Assembly (NCBI GenBank): GCA_002397345.1
Contig: DHAH01000002.1
Span: forward strand, 7,446-12,464
Length of the DNA stretch: 5,019 nt
Direction of reading: 5' to 3'
DNA from: Clostridiales bacterium UBA4959
Lineage (GTDB): Bacteria > Bacillota > Clostridia > Oscillospirales > CAG-272
Shown here: positions 1 to 5,019 of the stretch, one piece after another
Numbering within the stretch: the stretch's first letter is position 1
Layout of the letters: each line of letters starts with the position of its first letter
The notes under the pieces: model-generated
What the model saw: the letters and a program-made list of their open reading frames with translations, nothing else
Databases searched by the model: none
Told to the model about the DNA's origin: nothing
Translations under genes and position numbers: made by a program

Positions 1-1084
1 ACGCCGATTCCGGTTCCTGTACACCGCGTTTCAACACATAATAACCGGGCTTTTTTCCGCCCCAAGTGTAATCGCCGCTTTTCCATTCGAAGAATAAATA
101 TTCCACACCATCGATAACGCGGATTTCATACGCCGGCGCGGTCGTATGTGTTAATTCACCTCCCTCAAAATATTTTATCATCGCCGTGCCGTTTGTCCAG
201 TGATGCTTATATTTCTCCGAAAATGTCCATTCGAAAACACCGTTTGGAAAAAACGCCACACCTTTCAGGTGCAGTTTCTCTCTTTGTTGCTTCGTGGGGT
301 TGAATTCTTCAATATGGTGCACATAATCGATACTCGCCCACTCGCCATGTACCTTTGGGTCGTCTACAAAGGGCAAATCTACATTGTCGCTCTTTGCAAT
401 AGAGTATTTTGTGTGCCGTTTATTATCACTCTGCCTTAGCACCCAAACGCCACCGTATTTCGGATTTACCGCGAACATATACGTTTGACCATCTGCCTCG
501 TTCAATTCATACGGAATCATCATTCCATCGCCGAATGTAATTTTTATATATCCCTTCGTCCAACCAAAACCCCAGTATTCTTCGCCGTTGGGCAGGAAAT
601 ACAGTTCATCATACGTCGTTTCGTTTGCATACTTGCTTTCGGGTTTAAAATCTTCCTTCTTATCGACTGTAGCGATAAATTCCCAGCGTCCTATTACCCT
701 CTCGTCATTTTCAAACGGTTTATTCATATCAATAGCCATTTCTTCTATTCCTTTCTGCAAGTTAAGTTTTATTGTTTCTAATTGTTTTAATCGATGTGTG
801 GTCTCTTGCACTAATTCTTTAAGCGATTTTTGTTTTTCTTCAATGATGCTGTTTCGTACATCGTCGTTTTCCGCGTCGCAGTATTGTTTAATTTCTTCCA
901 GTGTAAATCCAGTTTCTTTCAATTGCGTTATCCGCTGCATTTCTGTCACTTTTCCCGGACCGTAATACCTATACCCGGTAAACGCATCAATACGATCGGG
1001 AGTTAACAATCCCAGCTCGTCATAAAATCGCAGTGTCTTGATGGTTGTTTTACAGCGCTTAGCGAATTTTCCGATTTTATCCAT
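1..1084 (-). CDS. MerR-family transcriptional regulator with tandem BlaR1-tail-like sensor domains (3' end cut by window)
   Basis: The frame reads from ATG at 1084 leftward for 361 codons without a stop and leaves the window, so the C-terminus is missing. Residues 3-42 form a MerR winged helix-turn-helix (IGKFAKR, TLRFYDELGLL, GYRYYG), followed by the usual MerR helices (TEMQRITQLKETGFTLEEIK) and a charged helix at about 76-120, likely the dimerising coiled coil. Residues 129-218 and 245-353 are two related beta-rich units: VIGRWEF...EDFKP / VHGEWAS...EEFNP, FLPNG / FFPNG, and DGQTYMF / DGVEYLFFEWKSGDY. From memory, this unit resembles the C-terminal domain found on Firmicute BlaR1-like and related proteins. 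The start is supported by AAAAAGGGG six bases upstream. At 361+ residues it is much longer than simple MerR proteins (about 120-150) and suggests a one-component sensor; the ligand is unknown. It is visibly more AT-rich than the genes to its right. The MerR call is firm, the sensor assignment less so. Confidence 0.9.
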   Translation of the reverse strand, partial: MDKIGKFAKRCKTTIKTLRFYDELGLLTPDRIDAFTGYRYYGPGKVTEMQRITQLKETGFTLEEIKQYCDAENDDVRNSIIEEKQKSLKELVQETTHRLKQLETIKLNLQKGIEEMAIDMNKPFENDERVIGRWEFIATVDKKEDFKPESKYANETTYDELYFLPNGEEYWGFGWTKGYIKITFGDGMMIPYELNEADGQTYMFAVNPKYGGVWVLRQSDNKRHTKYSIAKSDNVDLPFVDDPKVHGEWASIDYVHHIEEFNPTKQQREKLHLKGVAFFPNGVFEWTFSEKYKHHWTNGTAMIKYFEGGELTHTTAPAYEIRVIDGVEYLFFEWKSGDYTWGGKKPGYYVLKRGVQEPESA

Positions 1085-1090
1085 GCTCAA

Positions 1091-1098
1091 CCCCTTTT
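1091..1098 (-). promoter_or_regulatory. Ribosome binding site of the MerR-type gene
   Basis: On the minus strand AAAAGGGG lies six bases upstream of the ATG at 1084, and fixes the start of the regulator. Confidence 0.7.
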
Positions 1099-1121
1099 TG
1101 TATAATATTGCCGGCAAGAAT

Positions 1122-1152
1122 ATGATACACCTACCGTAAAAGGGAGAGTCAA
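1122..1152 (-). promoter_or_regulatory. MerR-type promoter of the regulator gene, 19-bp spacer
   Basis: Read on the minus strand, TTGACT (1147-1152) and TATCAT (1122-1127) are separated by exactly 19 bp. Ordinary sigma-70/sigma-A promoters have about 17 bp; the over-long 19-20 bp spacer is the known signature of promoters that MerR-family activators untwist. The spacer holds an imperfect dyad, CTCCCTT-TT-ACGGTAG, with 5 of 7 positions matching between arms. Transcription would start near 1115, leaving a leader of about 30 bases before the ATG at 1084. The location directly upstream of the merR-type gene implies autoregulation. Confidence 0.72.
1131..1146 (-). promoter_or_regulatory. Putative MerR-family operator dyad
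   Basis: Two 7-bp arms flank a 2-bp centre between the -35 and -10 boxes; on the minus strand they read CTCCCTT and ACGGTAG, and the reverse complement of the second arm (CTACCGT) matches the first at 5 of 7 positions. Its placement within the 19-bp spacer is where MerR dimers normally bind. Protein assignment is by proximity only. Confidence 0.6.
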
Positions 1153-1198
1153 TACCCAAGCAATCATTTAACAATTTGTTTACATATTCCAAAATTAT

Positions 1199-1867
1199 AT
1201 GAATATTTTTCTGTTCTCGGTTTTATTAAAGGCTCTCTTCCCGCCGCGCTGCTTGTGCTGCCGCGTGCTTATTGATACAGAGTCGCCGCTTTGCGATAAC
1301 TGCGACTTACTTTGGCGCGCCGAGCGCGACGCTTCGCGCAAACGCGACGGATTTCGGCGTACCGACGGCACATTTTATCTTGCCGCGTACACAAAAGGGC
1401 GCAGCGTCGCCCGGACGCTGGTTTTATGCGCCAAGCGTTCGAACGAACGCAGGTTATATAAATTTTTCGCCGATGAAATGGTCGAGCTGATTGCGGGGCA
1501 TAATATAACCGCGGATTATATCGTAAACGTACCGCGTCGCCCCGCCGCGGTGCGCAATACGGGGGTGGATCAGGCGCAGCTTACGGCGAAAGCGCTGGCG
1601 GCTGCAACAGGGATACCTTACCTCTCCGCTCTGCGGCACAGGAATTTTACGCGCGCGCAAAAAACGCTCGACGCAGCCCAGCGCGCCGGCAACGCCGCTT
1701 CGGCGTATAAATCAGCGCGCGGGGCGGAAACCAAGCTAGCAGATAAAACCGTGATTTTGGTTGACGACGTCGCCACCACCGGCTCAACGCTCGCGGCGTG
1801 CGAAATGCTGCTCCGCACAGCGGGGGCGGCGCGTGTGATAAAAATCGCTGCTGCGTCGGCGGGATGA
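1199..1867 (+). CDS. comF: ComF family protein (phosphoribosyltransferase-like, ComFC type)
   Basis: This 222-residue protein has the full ComF layout. An N-terminal zinc-ribbon-like segment carries C18-x2-C21 and C32-x2-C35 after the typical ALFPPRC lead. The C-terminal half is a type I phosphoribosyltransferase fold ending in the PRPP-loop motif VILVDDVATTGST at 185-197. The central motif that is usually R-G-F-N/D-Q is here NTGVDQ (120-125), a slightly degenerate form. ComFC/GntX-type proteins act in natural transformation in the cytoplasm, working with the ComFA helicase, but homologues are widespread in bacteria not known to be competent, and no comFA or other competence gene is in view. 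The ATG at 1199 is the only usable start: an in-frame stop lies at 1169-1171 and no ATG/GTG/TTG occurs in frame between. No Shine-Dalgarno sequence is evident, so translation may be weak. Length is normal for the family. It diverges from the MerR gene and converges with yfcE. Confidence 0.9.
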   Translation: MNIFLFSVLLKALFPPRCLCCRVLIDTESPLCDNCDLLWRAERDASRKRDGFRRTDGTFYLAAYTKGRSVARTLVLCAKRSNERRLYKFFADEMVELIAGHNITADYIVNVPRRPAAVRNTGVDQAQLTAKALAAATGIPYLSALRHRNFTRAQKTLDAAQRAGNAASAYKSARGAETKLADKTVILVDDVATTGSTLAACEMLLRTAGAARVIKIAAASAG

Positions 1868-1922
1868 CGCACCGCTCCGTCAGGTTTTGCTTAACGGGTA
1901 CCGCACCTGTCAATTTAGAATT

Positions 1923-2459
1923 TTATAGCGACAGCCTATCATACGCTGCGCCGGTGTCGAGCTGTTTCCATTCGAAGGTGCTCTCATAAAACGTCATATA
2001 CGCATACGCGCTGTTTTCTTTGGGGATTGACGTCGATCCGGGATTTATAAACCATACTCCGCCGCGCTGCTCCTTGCAGGGTATATGCGTGTGACCAAAC
2101 AGTACAGCATCCGCTCCTTCCGGCTGCAGCTTGTCAAGATGATGTCCGTGCGTCAGAAGCAGTTTTACGCCGTTTATTTTAATAAATTTTTCGGGCGTCA
2201 GCACATCGAAATCGAGCACCATGCCGTCAACCTCGGCGTCGCAGTTGCCGCGCACGCAAGTAATAGCGTCGGCGAGCGGGTTCAGCAACGCGATAACCTT
2301 TTTGGGGTTATAACCCGGAGGCAGGTCGTTGCGCGGACCGTGGTAGAGGATGTCGCCCAATAAAATCAGCCGCTCCGTGCGCTCGGCACGGAAACGGTCA
2401 AGCAGTTCTTCACAGCGCACGGCGTCTCCGTGCAGGTCGGACGCGACTATAATTTTCAT
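1923..2459 (-). CDS. yfcE: YfcE-type phosphodiesterase (calcineurin-like metallophosphatase)
   Basis: This 178-residue protein is close to E. coli YfcE in length (about 184) and motif order. The two-metal site of calcineurin-like phosphoesterases is complete: D8-L-H10, G-D36 followed by LYHGPRNDLPPGY, G-N72-C-D, H104 in LTHGHH, and G-H123-T-H125. The NPGSTSIPK segment near the end is also typical. Family members are manganese-dependent cytoplasmic phosphodiesterases active on model substrates; the physiological substrate is uncertain. The frame extends upstream to 2555, but that extension overlaps the divergent ldhA gene and lacks family similarity. The ATG at 2459 starts exactly where the family does (MKIIVASDLHG) and has AAAGGA about 12 bases upstream, a somewhat long spacing. 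It converges with comF across a 55-bp gap that has no convincing hairpin. Confidence 0.93.
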   Translation of the reverse strand: MKIIVASDLHGDAVRCEELLDRFRAERTERLILLGDILYHGPRNDLPPGYNPKKVIALLNPLADAITCVRGNCDAEVDGMVLDFDVLTPEKFIKINGVKLLLTHGHHLDKLQPEGADAVLFGHTHIPCKEQRGGVWFINPGSTSIPKENSAYAYMTFYESTFEWKQLDTGAAYDRLSL

Positions 2460-2482
2460 AAATTTTTTATTTCCTTTATTTA

Positions 2483-2488
2483 TATAAT
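2483..2488 (+). promoter_or_regulatory. Possible -10 box for ldhA in the divergent yfcE/ldhA gap
   Basis: A perfect TATAAT lies in the AT-rich 52-bp gap between the two divergent genes. Transcription would start near 2495, just upstream of the Shine-Dalgarno site used at 2499. No good -35 box is present 16-18 bp upstream, so the call is tentative. Confidence 0.35.
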
Positions 2489-2498
2489 TTTTTAACAT

Positions 2499-2504
2499 GG
2501 AGAA
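2499..2504 (+). promoter_or_regulatory. Ribosome binding site that decides the ldhA start
   Basis: GGAGAA sits seven bases before the ATG at 2512. It overlaps codons that would be translated from the upstream ATG at 2497, which itself has only a T/A run before it; this favours initiation at 2512. Confidence 0.65.
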
Positions 2505-2511
2505 TCTACCC

Positions 2512-3546
2512 ATGAAAACCATTGCTTTTTTTGACGTAAAACCATATGACCGCATATTTTTTGACGCGCTTGCGCCCGGTTATGACATGTCGATGAAATA
2601 TATTGAAGCTAAGCTGAACGCTGACAGCGTCGTATTGGCGGAGGGCTGCGATGGAATTATCGCGTTTGTCAACGACACCATCGACGAAGAAACCATAGCC
2701 AAAATGGACAGCATGGGTATCCGCGTGCTTGCGCTGCGCAGCGCGGGTTATAATAATGTCGACTTCAAATCGGCGTTCGGGCGGGTACATGTGCTGCGCG
2801 TACCCGCGTATTCGCCTTACGCAGTCGCCGAACACGCCATGGCGCTGATTCTGGCGCTCAACCGCAAGACCCACCGCGCCTATAACCGCACGCGCGATTA
2901 TAACTTTTCGCTTGCCGGGTTGACAGGTTTCGATCTGCGGGGCAAAACCGCCGGTGTCATCGGCACAGGTCGGATCGGACGCGTTTTTATCGATATTTGC
3001 CGCGGATTTGGCATGAATGTGATCGCGTATGACCCCTTTCCCGCCGAAGGAAGCGATATTGACTATGTAACGCTGGACGAGCTGTTGGCGCGCGCCGATG
3101 TTATATCGCTGCACTGTCCGCTGACAAAAGAAACGCACCATATACTCGATGTCCGCGCGTTTTCGCTGATGAAAGAGGGTGTATATATCATCAATACCTC
3201 ACGCGGCGCGCTCATCGACGCTGAAGCGCTGCTCGACTCGGTTAAAAGACACCATGTCGGCGCCGTGGGGCTTGATGTATACGAGGAAGAAGAAGCGTAT
3301 TTCTTCGAGGATGTATCGGGTGAGATAATGGAGGACGACACGCTGGCGCGTCTGCTGTCGATGCCCAATGTGCTCGTGACCGGACATCAGGCGTTTTTAA
3401 CGCGCGAGGCGCTGGAAAACATCGCGCGTACCACGCTCGATAATCTTGGCGCATATTATAACGGCGCGCCGCTGGCGAACGAGGTTTGCTATCAATGCTC
3501 GAAGCTCGGCACCTGCGATCATAAGCACAAAGACCGCTGCTTTTAA
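2512..3546 (+). CDS. ldhA: D-lactate dehydrogenase, LdhA type (D-2-hydroxyacid dehydrogenase family)
   Basis: This 344-residue NAD-dependent enzyme should reduce pyruvate to D-lactate, regenerating NAD+ in fermentation. The substrate-domain signature SAGYNNVDF is at 77-85 and the Rossmann loop GTGRIG at 151-156, with D174 (YDPFP) placed to select NAD over NADP. The catalytic triad is present: R231 in NTSRGALID, E260 in LDVYEEE, and H292 in TGHQAFLT. The segment FFEDVSG...DD...RL...NVLVTGHQAFLT closely follows E. coli LdhA, which favours lactate over other 2-hydroxyacids, although a related specificity such as 2-hydroxyisocaproate cannot be excluded. The start at 2512 is preferred over 2497 because of GGAG just upstream and because the family begins MK-x-AFFDVKPYD. 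Unusually, about 19 residues follow the normal end at NEV, carrying four Cys and two His (326-344). A kinase gene follows after 22 bp, probably in the same transcript. Confidence 0.92.
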   Translation: MKTIAFFDVKPYDRIFFDALAPGYDMSMKYIEAKLNADSVVLAEGCDGIIAFVNDTIDEETIAKMDSMGIRVLALRSAGYNNVDFKSAFGRVHVLRVPAYSPYAVAEHAMALILALNRKTHRAYNRTRDYNFSLAGLTGFDLRGKTAGVIGTGRIGRVFIDICRGFGMNVIAYDPFPAEGSDIDYVTLDELLARADVISLHCPLTKETHHILDVRAFSLMKEGVYIINTSRGALIDAEALLDSVKRHHVGAVGLDVYEEEEAYFFEDVSGEIMEDDTLARLLSMPNVLVTGHQAFLTREALENIARTTLDNLGAYYNGAPLANEVCYQCSKLGTCDHKHKDRCF

Positions 3547-3556
3547 AAATCACAAT

Positions 3557-3563
3557 AAAGAGG
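3557..3563 (+). promoter_or_regulatory. Ribosome binding site of the kinase gene
   Basis: AAAGAGG lies five bases before the ATG at 3569. It decides this start over the in-frame ATG at 3446, which lies inside ldhA and would add residues unrelated to the kinase fold. Confidence 0.75.
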
Positions 3564-3568
3564 ACGAA

Positions 3569-4546
3569 ATGTATACAGCATCGAAAATTTACAAGGATGT
3601 CACGCGCGCGGAAGCCGAGGCGATCATCGCGCACAGCATCCCCGGCGCGTCTGTAACCGGATATACGCCCGTGAGCGGCGGGTTGTTTAACACCACCTAC
3701 AAGGTCGTCACCGAAAATCCGTGCCGCGAGCTGGTGCTGCGCGTCGGACCGATCAACCGCGAGCTGCTTTTGCCCTACGAACGCCACCTCATGGACGCCG
3801 AGGCATATGTAAATAAACTGCTGACCGCTCATGGCGTACCCACACCCGAGCTTGTCGCCTGTGACACTTCCAAAACCGTGATCGACCGCGACTATATGAT
3901 CACCGCTTATATGGACAGTGTCGCGCTGTCCGACAGCTCGGTGCCCGAGGAGCGCCGCGACGCGCTGTACGAGGAAACTGGACGGCTGATGCGCGCCGTG
4001 CACGCTGTTAAGGGCGAAAAGTACGGGCGGATCGCCGACTTTTTCGCGGGTATCCAATACGATACCTGGGCGGACTTCATGATGGCGCATATTGCCGAGG
4101 TCGGCGCGCTCTGCATGCAGTTCGGTGTGTTCGACGCCGTATTCATCAACCGCGTCACCGCAATGTACCATAATTGCCGCCCGCTGTTCGAGACGGTCAC
4201 CGAGCCGTTTTTAATCCACGCGGACATCTGGGCGGGCAACATACTGGTCAAGGAAACAGGCGGCGCATACAATGTTACGGCGATAATCGACGCCGACCGC
4301 GCGGTGTTCGGCGACATCGATTTTGAGCTTGGCTCGCCGTGGATCATGGGTGAACCCTTCTTCCGGGGTTATGGTCCGGTGCCTGACAGTCCCGACCGCC
4401 GCAAGCGCATGAAGCTGTACTGCCTGATGTACAACCTGATCGACACTTACGTCTGGAAGGTCGAATATGTAAACGACCATGAATACGAGGTCAACCGCGA
4501 CCGCGCCCTCGGCACGATGAAATGGCTGGAGGATCATATCAATTAA
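3569..4546 (+). CDS. Phosphotransferase of the aminoglycoside phosphotransferase/choline kinase fold, substrate unknown
   Basis: This 325-residue soluble protein carries the APH-family kinase motifs. A glycine-rich nucleotide loop, VSGGLFNTTYKV, is at 35-46; ELVLRVG (54-60) supplies the beta3 strand, with Arg58 where Lys is often found; and an Asp/Glu-rich helix follows at 76-80. The catalytic loop LIHADIWAGNILV gives H217-x-D219-x4-N224. The metal-binding Asp is D241 in IIDADRAVFGDIDFEL, a Brenner-type second motif. It should transfer the ATP gamma-phosphate to a hydroxyl of a small molecule. The family covers aminoglycosides, choline, homoserine, methylthioribose, fructosamine and many unknown substrates, and nothing here points to antibiotic resistance. 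The gene starts 22 bp after ldhA on the same strand and ends just before a strong hairpin, so the two probably share a transcript. GC content is high and similar to ldhA. Confidence 0.85.
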   Translation: MYTASKIYKDVTRAEAEAIIAHSIPGASVTGYTPVSGGLFNTTYKVVTENPCRELVLRVGPINRELLLPYERHLMDAEAYVNKLLTAHGVPTPELVACDTSKTVIDRDYMITAYMDSVALSDSSVPEERRDALYEETGRLMRAVHAVKGEKYGRIADFFAGIQYDTWADFMMAHIAEVGALCMQFGVFDAVFINRVTAMYHNCRPLFETVTEPFLIHADIWAGNILVKETGGAYNVTAIIDADRAVFGDIDFELGSPWIMGEPFFRGYGPVPDSPDRRKRMKLYCLMYNLIDTYVWKVEYVNDHEYEVNRDRALGTMKWLEDHIN

Positions 4547-4580
4547 GTCAAATGAGTGACAGCCTGCAAATAAAATACAT

Positions 4581-4612
4581 AGCGCCGCCGCTCGTTAATG
4601 GGCGGCGGCGCT
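4581..4612. terminator. Rho-independent terminator between convergent genes, possibly bidirectional
   Basis: An 11-bp perfect GC-rich stem, AGCGCCGCCGC (4581-4591) with GCGGCGGCGCT (4602-4612), closes a 10-base loop. On the plus strand it is followed only by TTTAAAGG, a short U tract. On the minus strand it is followed by ATGTATTTTATTT, which is U-rich but interrupted. It lies 34 bp after the kinase stop and 20 bp past the stop of the minus-strand gene, so it can serve both. Confidence 0.8.
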
Positions 4613-4632
4613 TTAAAGGTTAGGATGAACGT

Positions 4633-5019
4633 TTACACAAACGCGAGTTCGCGGACGCAGCGGGCGATCTGCGTGTTATCGCAATGCCTGTCTTGAAGTC
4701 CGGGCACCGGATTGGGTTGCGATTCGGCGCGGTAGTCCTGACCCATTTTATTGATGTGAAGGGCTGTGATGTTATGGCTAGCGACAGCGCCGATGTCATG
4801 ATTGACCCGCATCTGATAAGCGAAAAAGTCGTGGTCGGGGGGCAGCTTATCAACCGGCGTATACGACTCGCGGTTCGCGGTGAGCATTATCTGGCTGCCC
4901 AATACCTGACGTACATAGTCGCGCGTATCGTGGAAACAGAGCAGGTCGGGAAATTTTCCGGCAGGTATAACCTCCTGCCAATCCTTGCCTTCGTGAGTTT
5001 TCAGCAGCTCGGCGGCTTT
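4633..5019 (-). CDS. Uncharacterised protein, C-terminal 128 residues only (start beyond the window)
   Basis: An open frame on the minus strand enters at the right edge and ends with TAA at 4633-4635; no ATG or GTG occurs in its visible part, so the start lies outside. I do not recognise the family. The visible part is soluble in character, with no hydrophobic segment long enough for a membrane helix. It contains the pieces KFPDLLCFHDTRDYV, KLPPDHDFFAYQMRVNHD, SHNITALHINKMGQDYR and PGLQDRHCDNTQIARC, giving a notable density of His, Asp and Asn that would fit a metal-binding or hydrolytic enzyme, though that is only a suggestion. Evidence that it is a gene: the frame stays open throughout, its codon third positions are GC-rich like the neighbours, and it ends just before the shared terminator. 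It converges with the ldhA-kinase pair. Confidence 0.7.
   Translation of the reverse strand, partial: KAAELLKTHEGKDWQEVIPAGKFPDLLCFHDTRDYVRQVLGSQIMLTANRESYTPVDKLPPDHDFFAYQMRVNHDIGAVASHNITALHINKMGQDYRAESQPNPVPGLQDRHCDNTQIARCVRELAFV

Noticed and set aside
200..965. Three plus-strand open frames (200-439, 485-781, 588-965)
   Set aside because: They are antisense to the MerR-type gene, whose frame is continuous and has clear family motifs; their translations show no domain and have no ribosome sites.
1101..1106. Plus-strand TATAAT as a comF promoter
   Set aside because: There is no acceptable -35 box 16-18 bp upstream, and it lies inside the leader of the divergent MerR gene; an AT-rich chance match is more likely.
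1868..1922. Terminator between the convergent comF and yfcE genes
   Set aside because: Only 3-5 bp complementary pieces (for example CAGGT with ACCTG) were found, with no U tract after them, so no hairpin is called.
2460..2555. N-terminal extension of yfcE to 2555
   Set aside because: It would overlap the divergent ldhA start and the family begins at the internal Met at 2459, preceded by AAAGGA.
3446..3568. N-terminal extension of the kinase to 3446
   Set aside because: This stretch is the end of ldhA in another frame; the ATG at 3569 has a strong ribosome site and starts at the expected place.
3242..4171. Long minus-strand open frame of 309 codons
   Set aside because: It spans the antisense of both ldhA and the kinase, which have complete catalytic motifs; long antisense frames are common in GC-rich coding DNA.
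3569..4546. Aminoglycoside-resistance function for the kinase
   Set aside because: The fold is shared by many metabolic kinases, and the housekeeping-like context next to ldhA gives no support for a resistance role.

Overview
The window looks like chromosomal DNA from a Gram-positive anaerobe, most likely a Clostridia-class Firmicute of moderate to high GC. This rests on purine-rich Shine-Dalgarno sites, a ComF-type protein, a fermentative D-lactate dehydrogenase of the LdhA type, and a MerR regulator whose sensor part resembles the C-terminal domain of Firmicute BlaR1-like proteins. The lineage is an inference; there is no rRNA or other marker to fix it.

Layout from left to right. (1) On the minus strand, running off the left edge, is a large MerR-family regulator with a DNA-binding head, a helical linker and two related copies of a beta-rich domain. 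Upstream of it is a promoter with a 19-bp spacer and an internal dyad, the hallmark of MerR-controlled promoters, so it is probably autoregulated. (2) Divergently on the plus strand is a ComF-family phosphoribosyltransferase-like protein. (3) Converging on it is a minus-strand YfcE-type metallophosphodiesterase. (4) A 52-bp AT-rich gap separates yfcE from a divergent plus-strand pair: an LdhA-type D-lactate dehydrogenase and, 22 bp later, an APH/choline-kinase-fold small-molecule kinase. These two are probably co-transcribed and end at a strong GC hairpin. (5) From the right edge a minus-strand gene, of which only the last 128 codons are visible and which I do not recognise, converges on the same hairpin.

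The genes do not form one obvious pathway. comF and yfcE look like housekeeping singletons. The ldhA-kinase pair may be a metabolic unit, but the kinase substrate cannot be read from sequence. The points most worth a second look are the MerR protein with tandem BlaR1-tail-like sensor domains and its promoter, and the Cys/His-rich tail on the D-lactate dehydrogenase. I saw no CRISPR array, insertion sequence, tRNA, rRNA or recognisable riboswitch.
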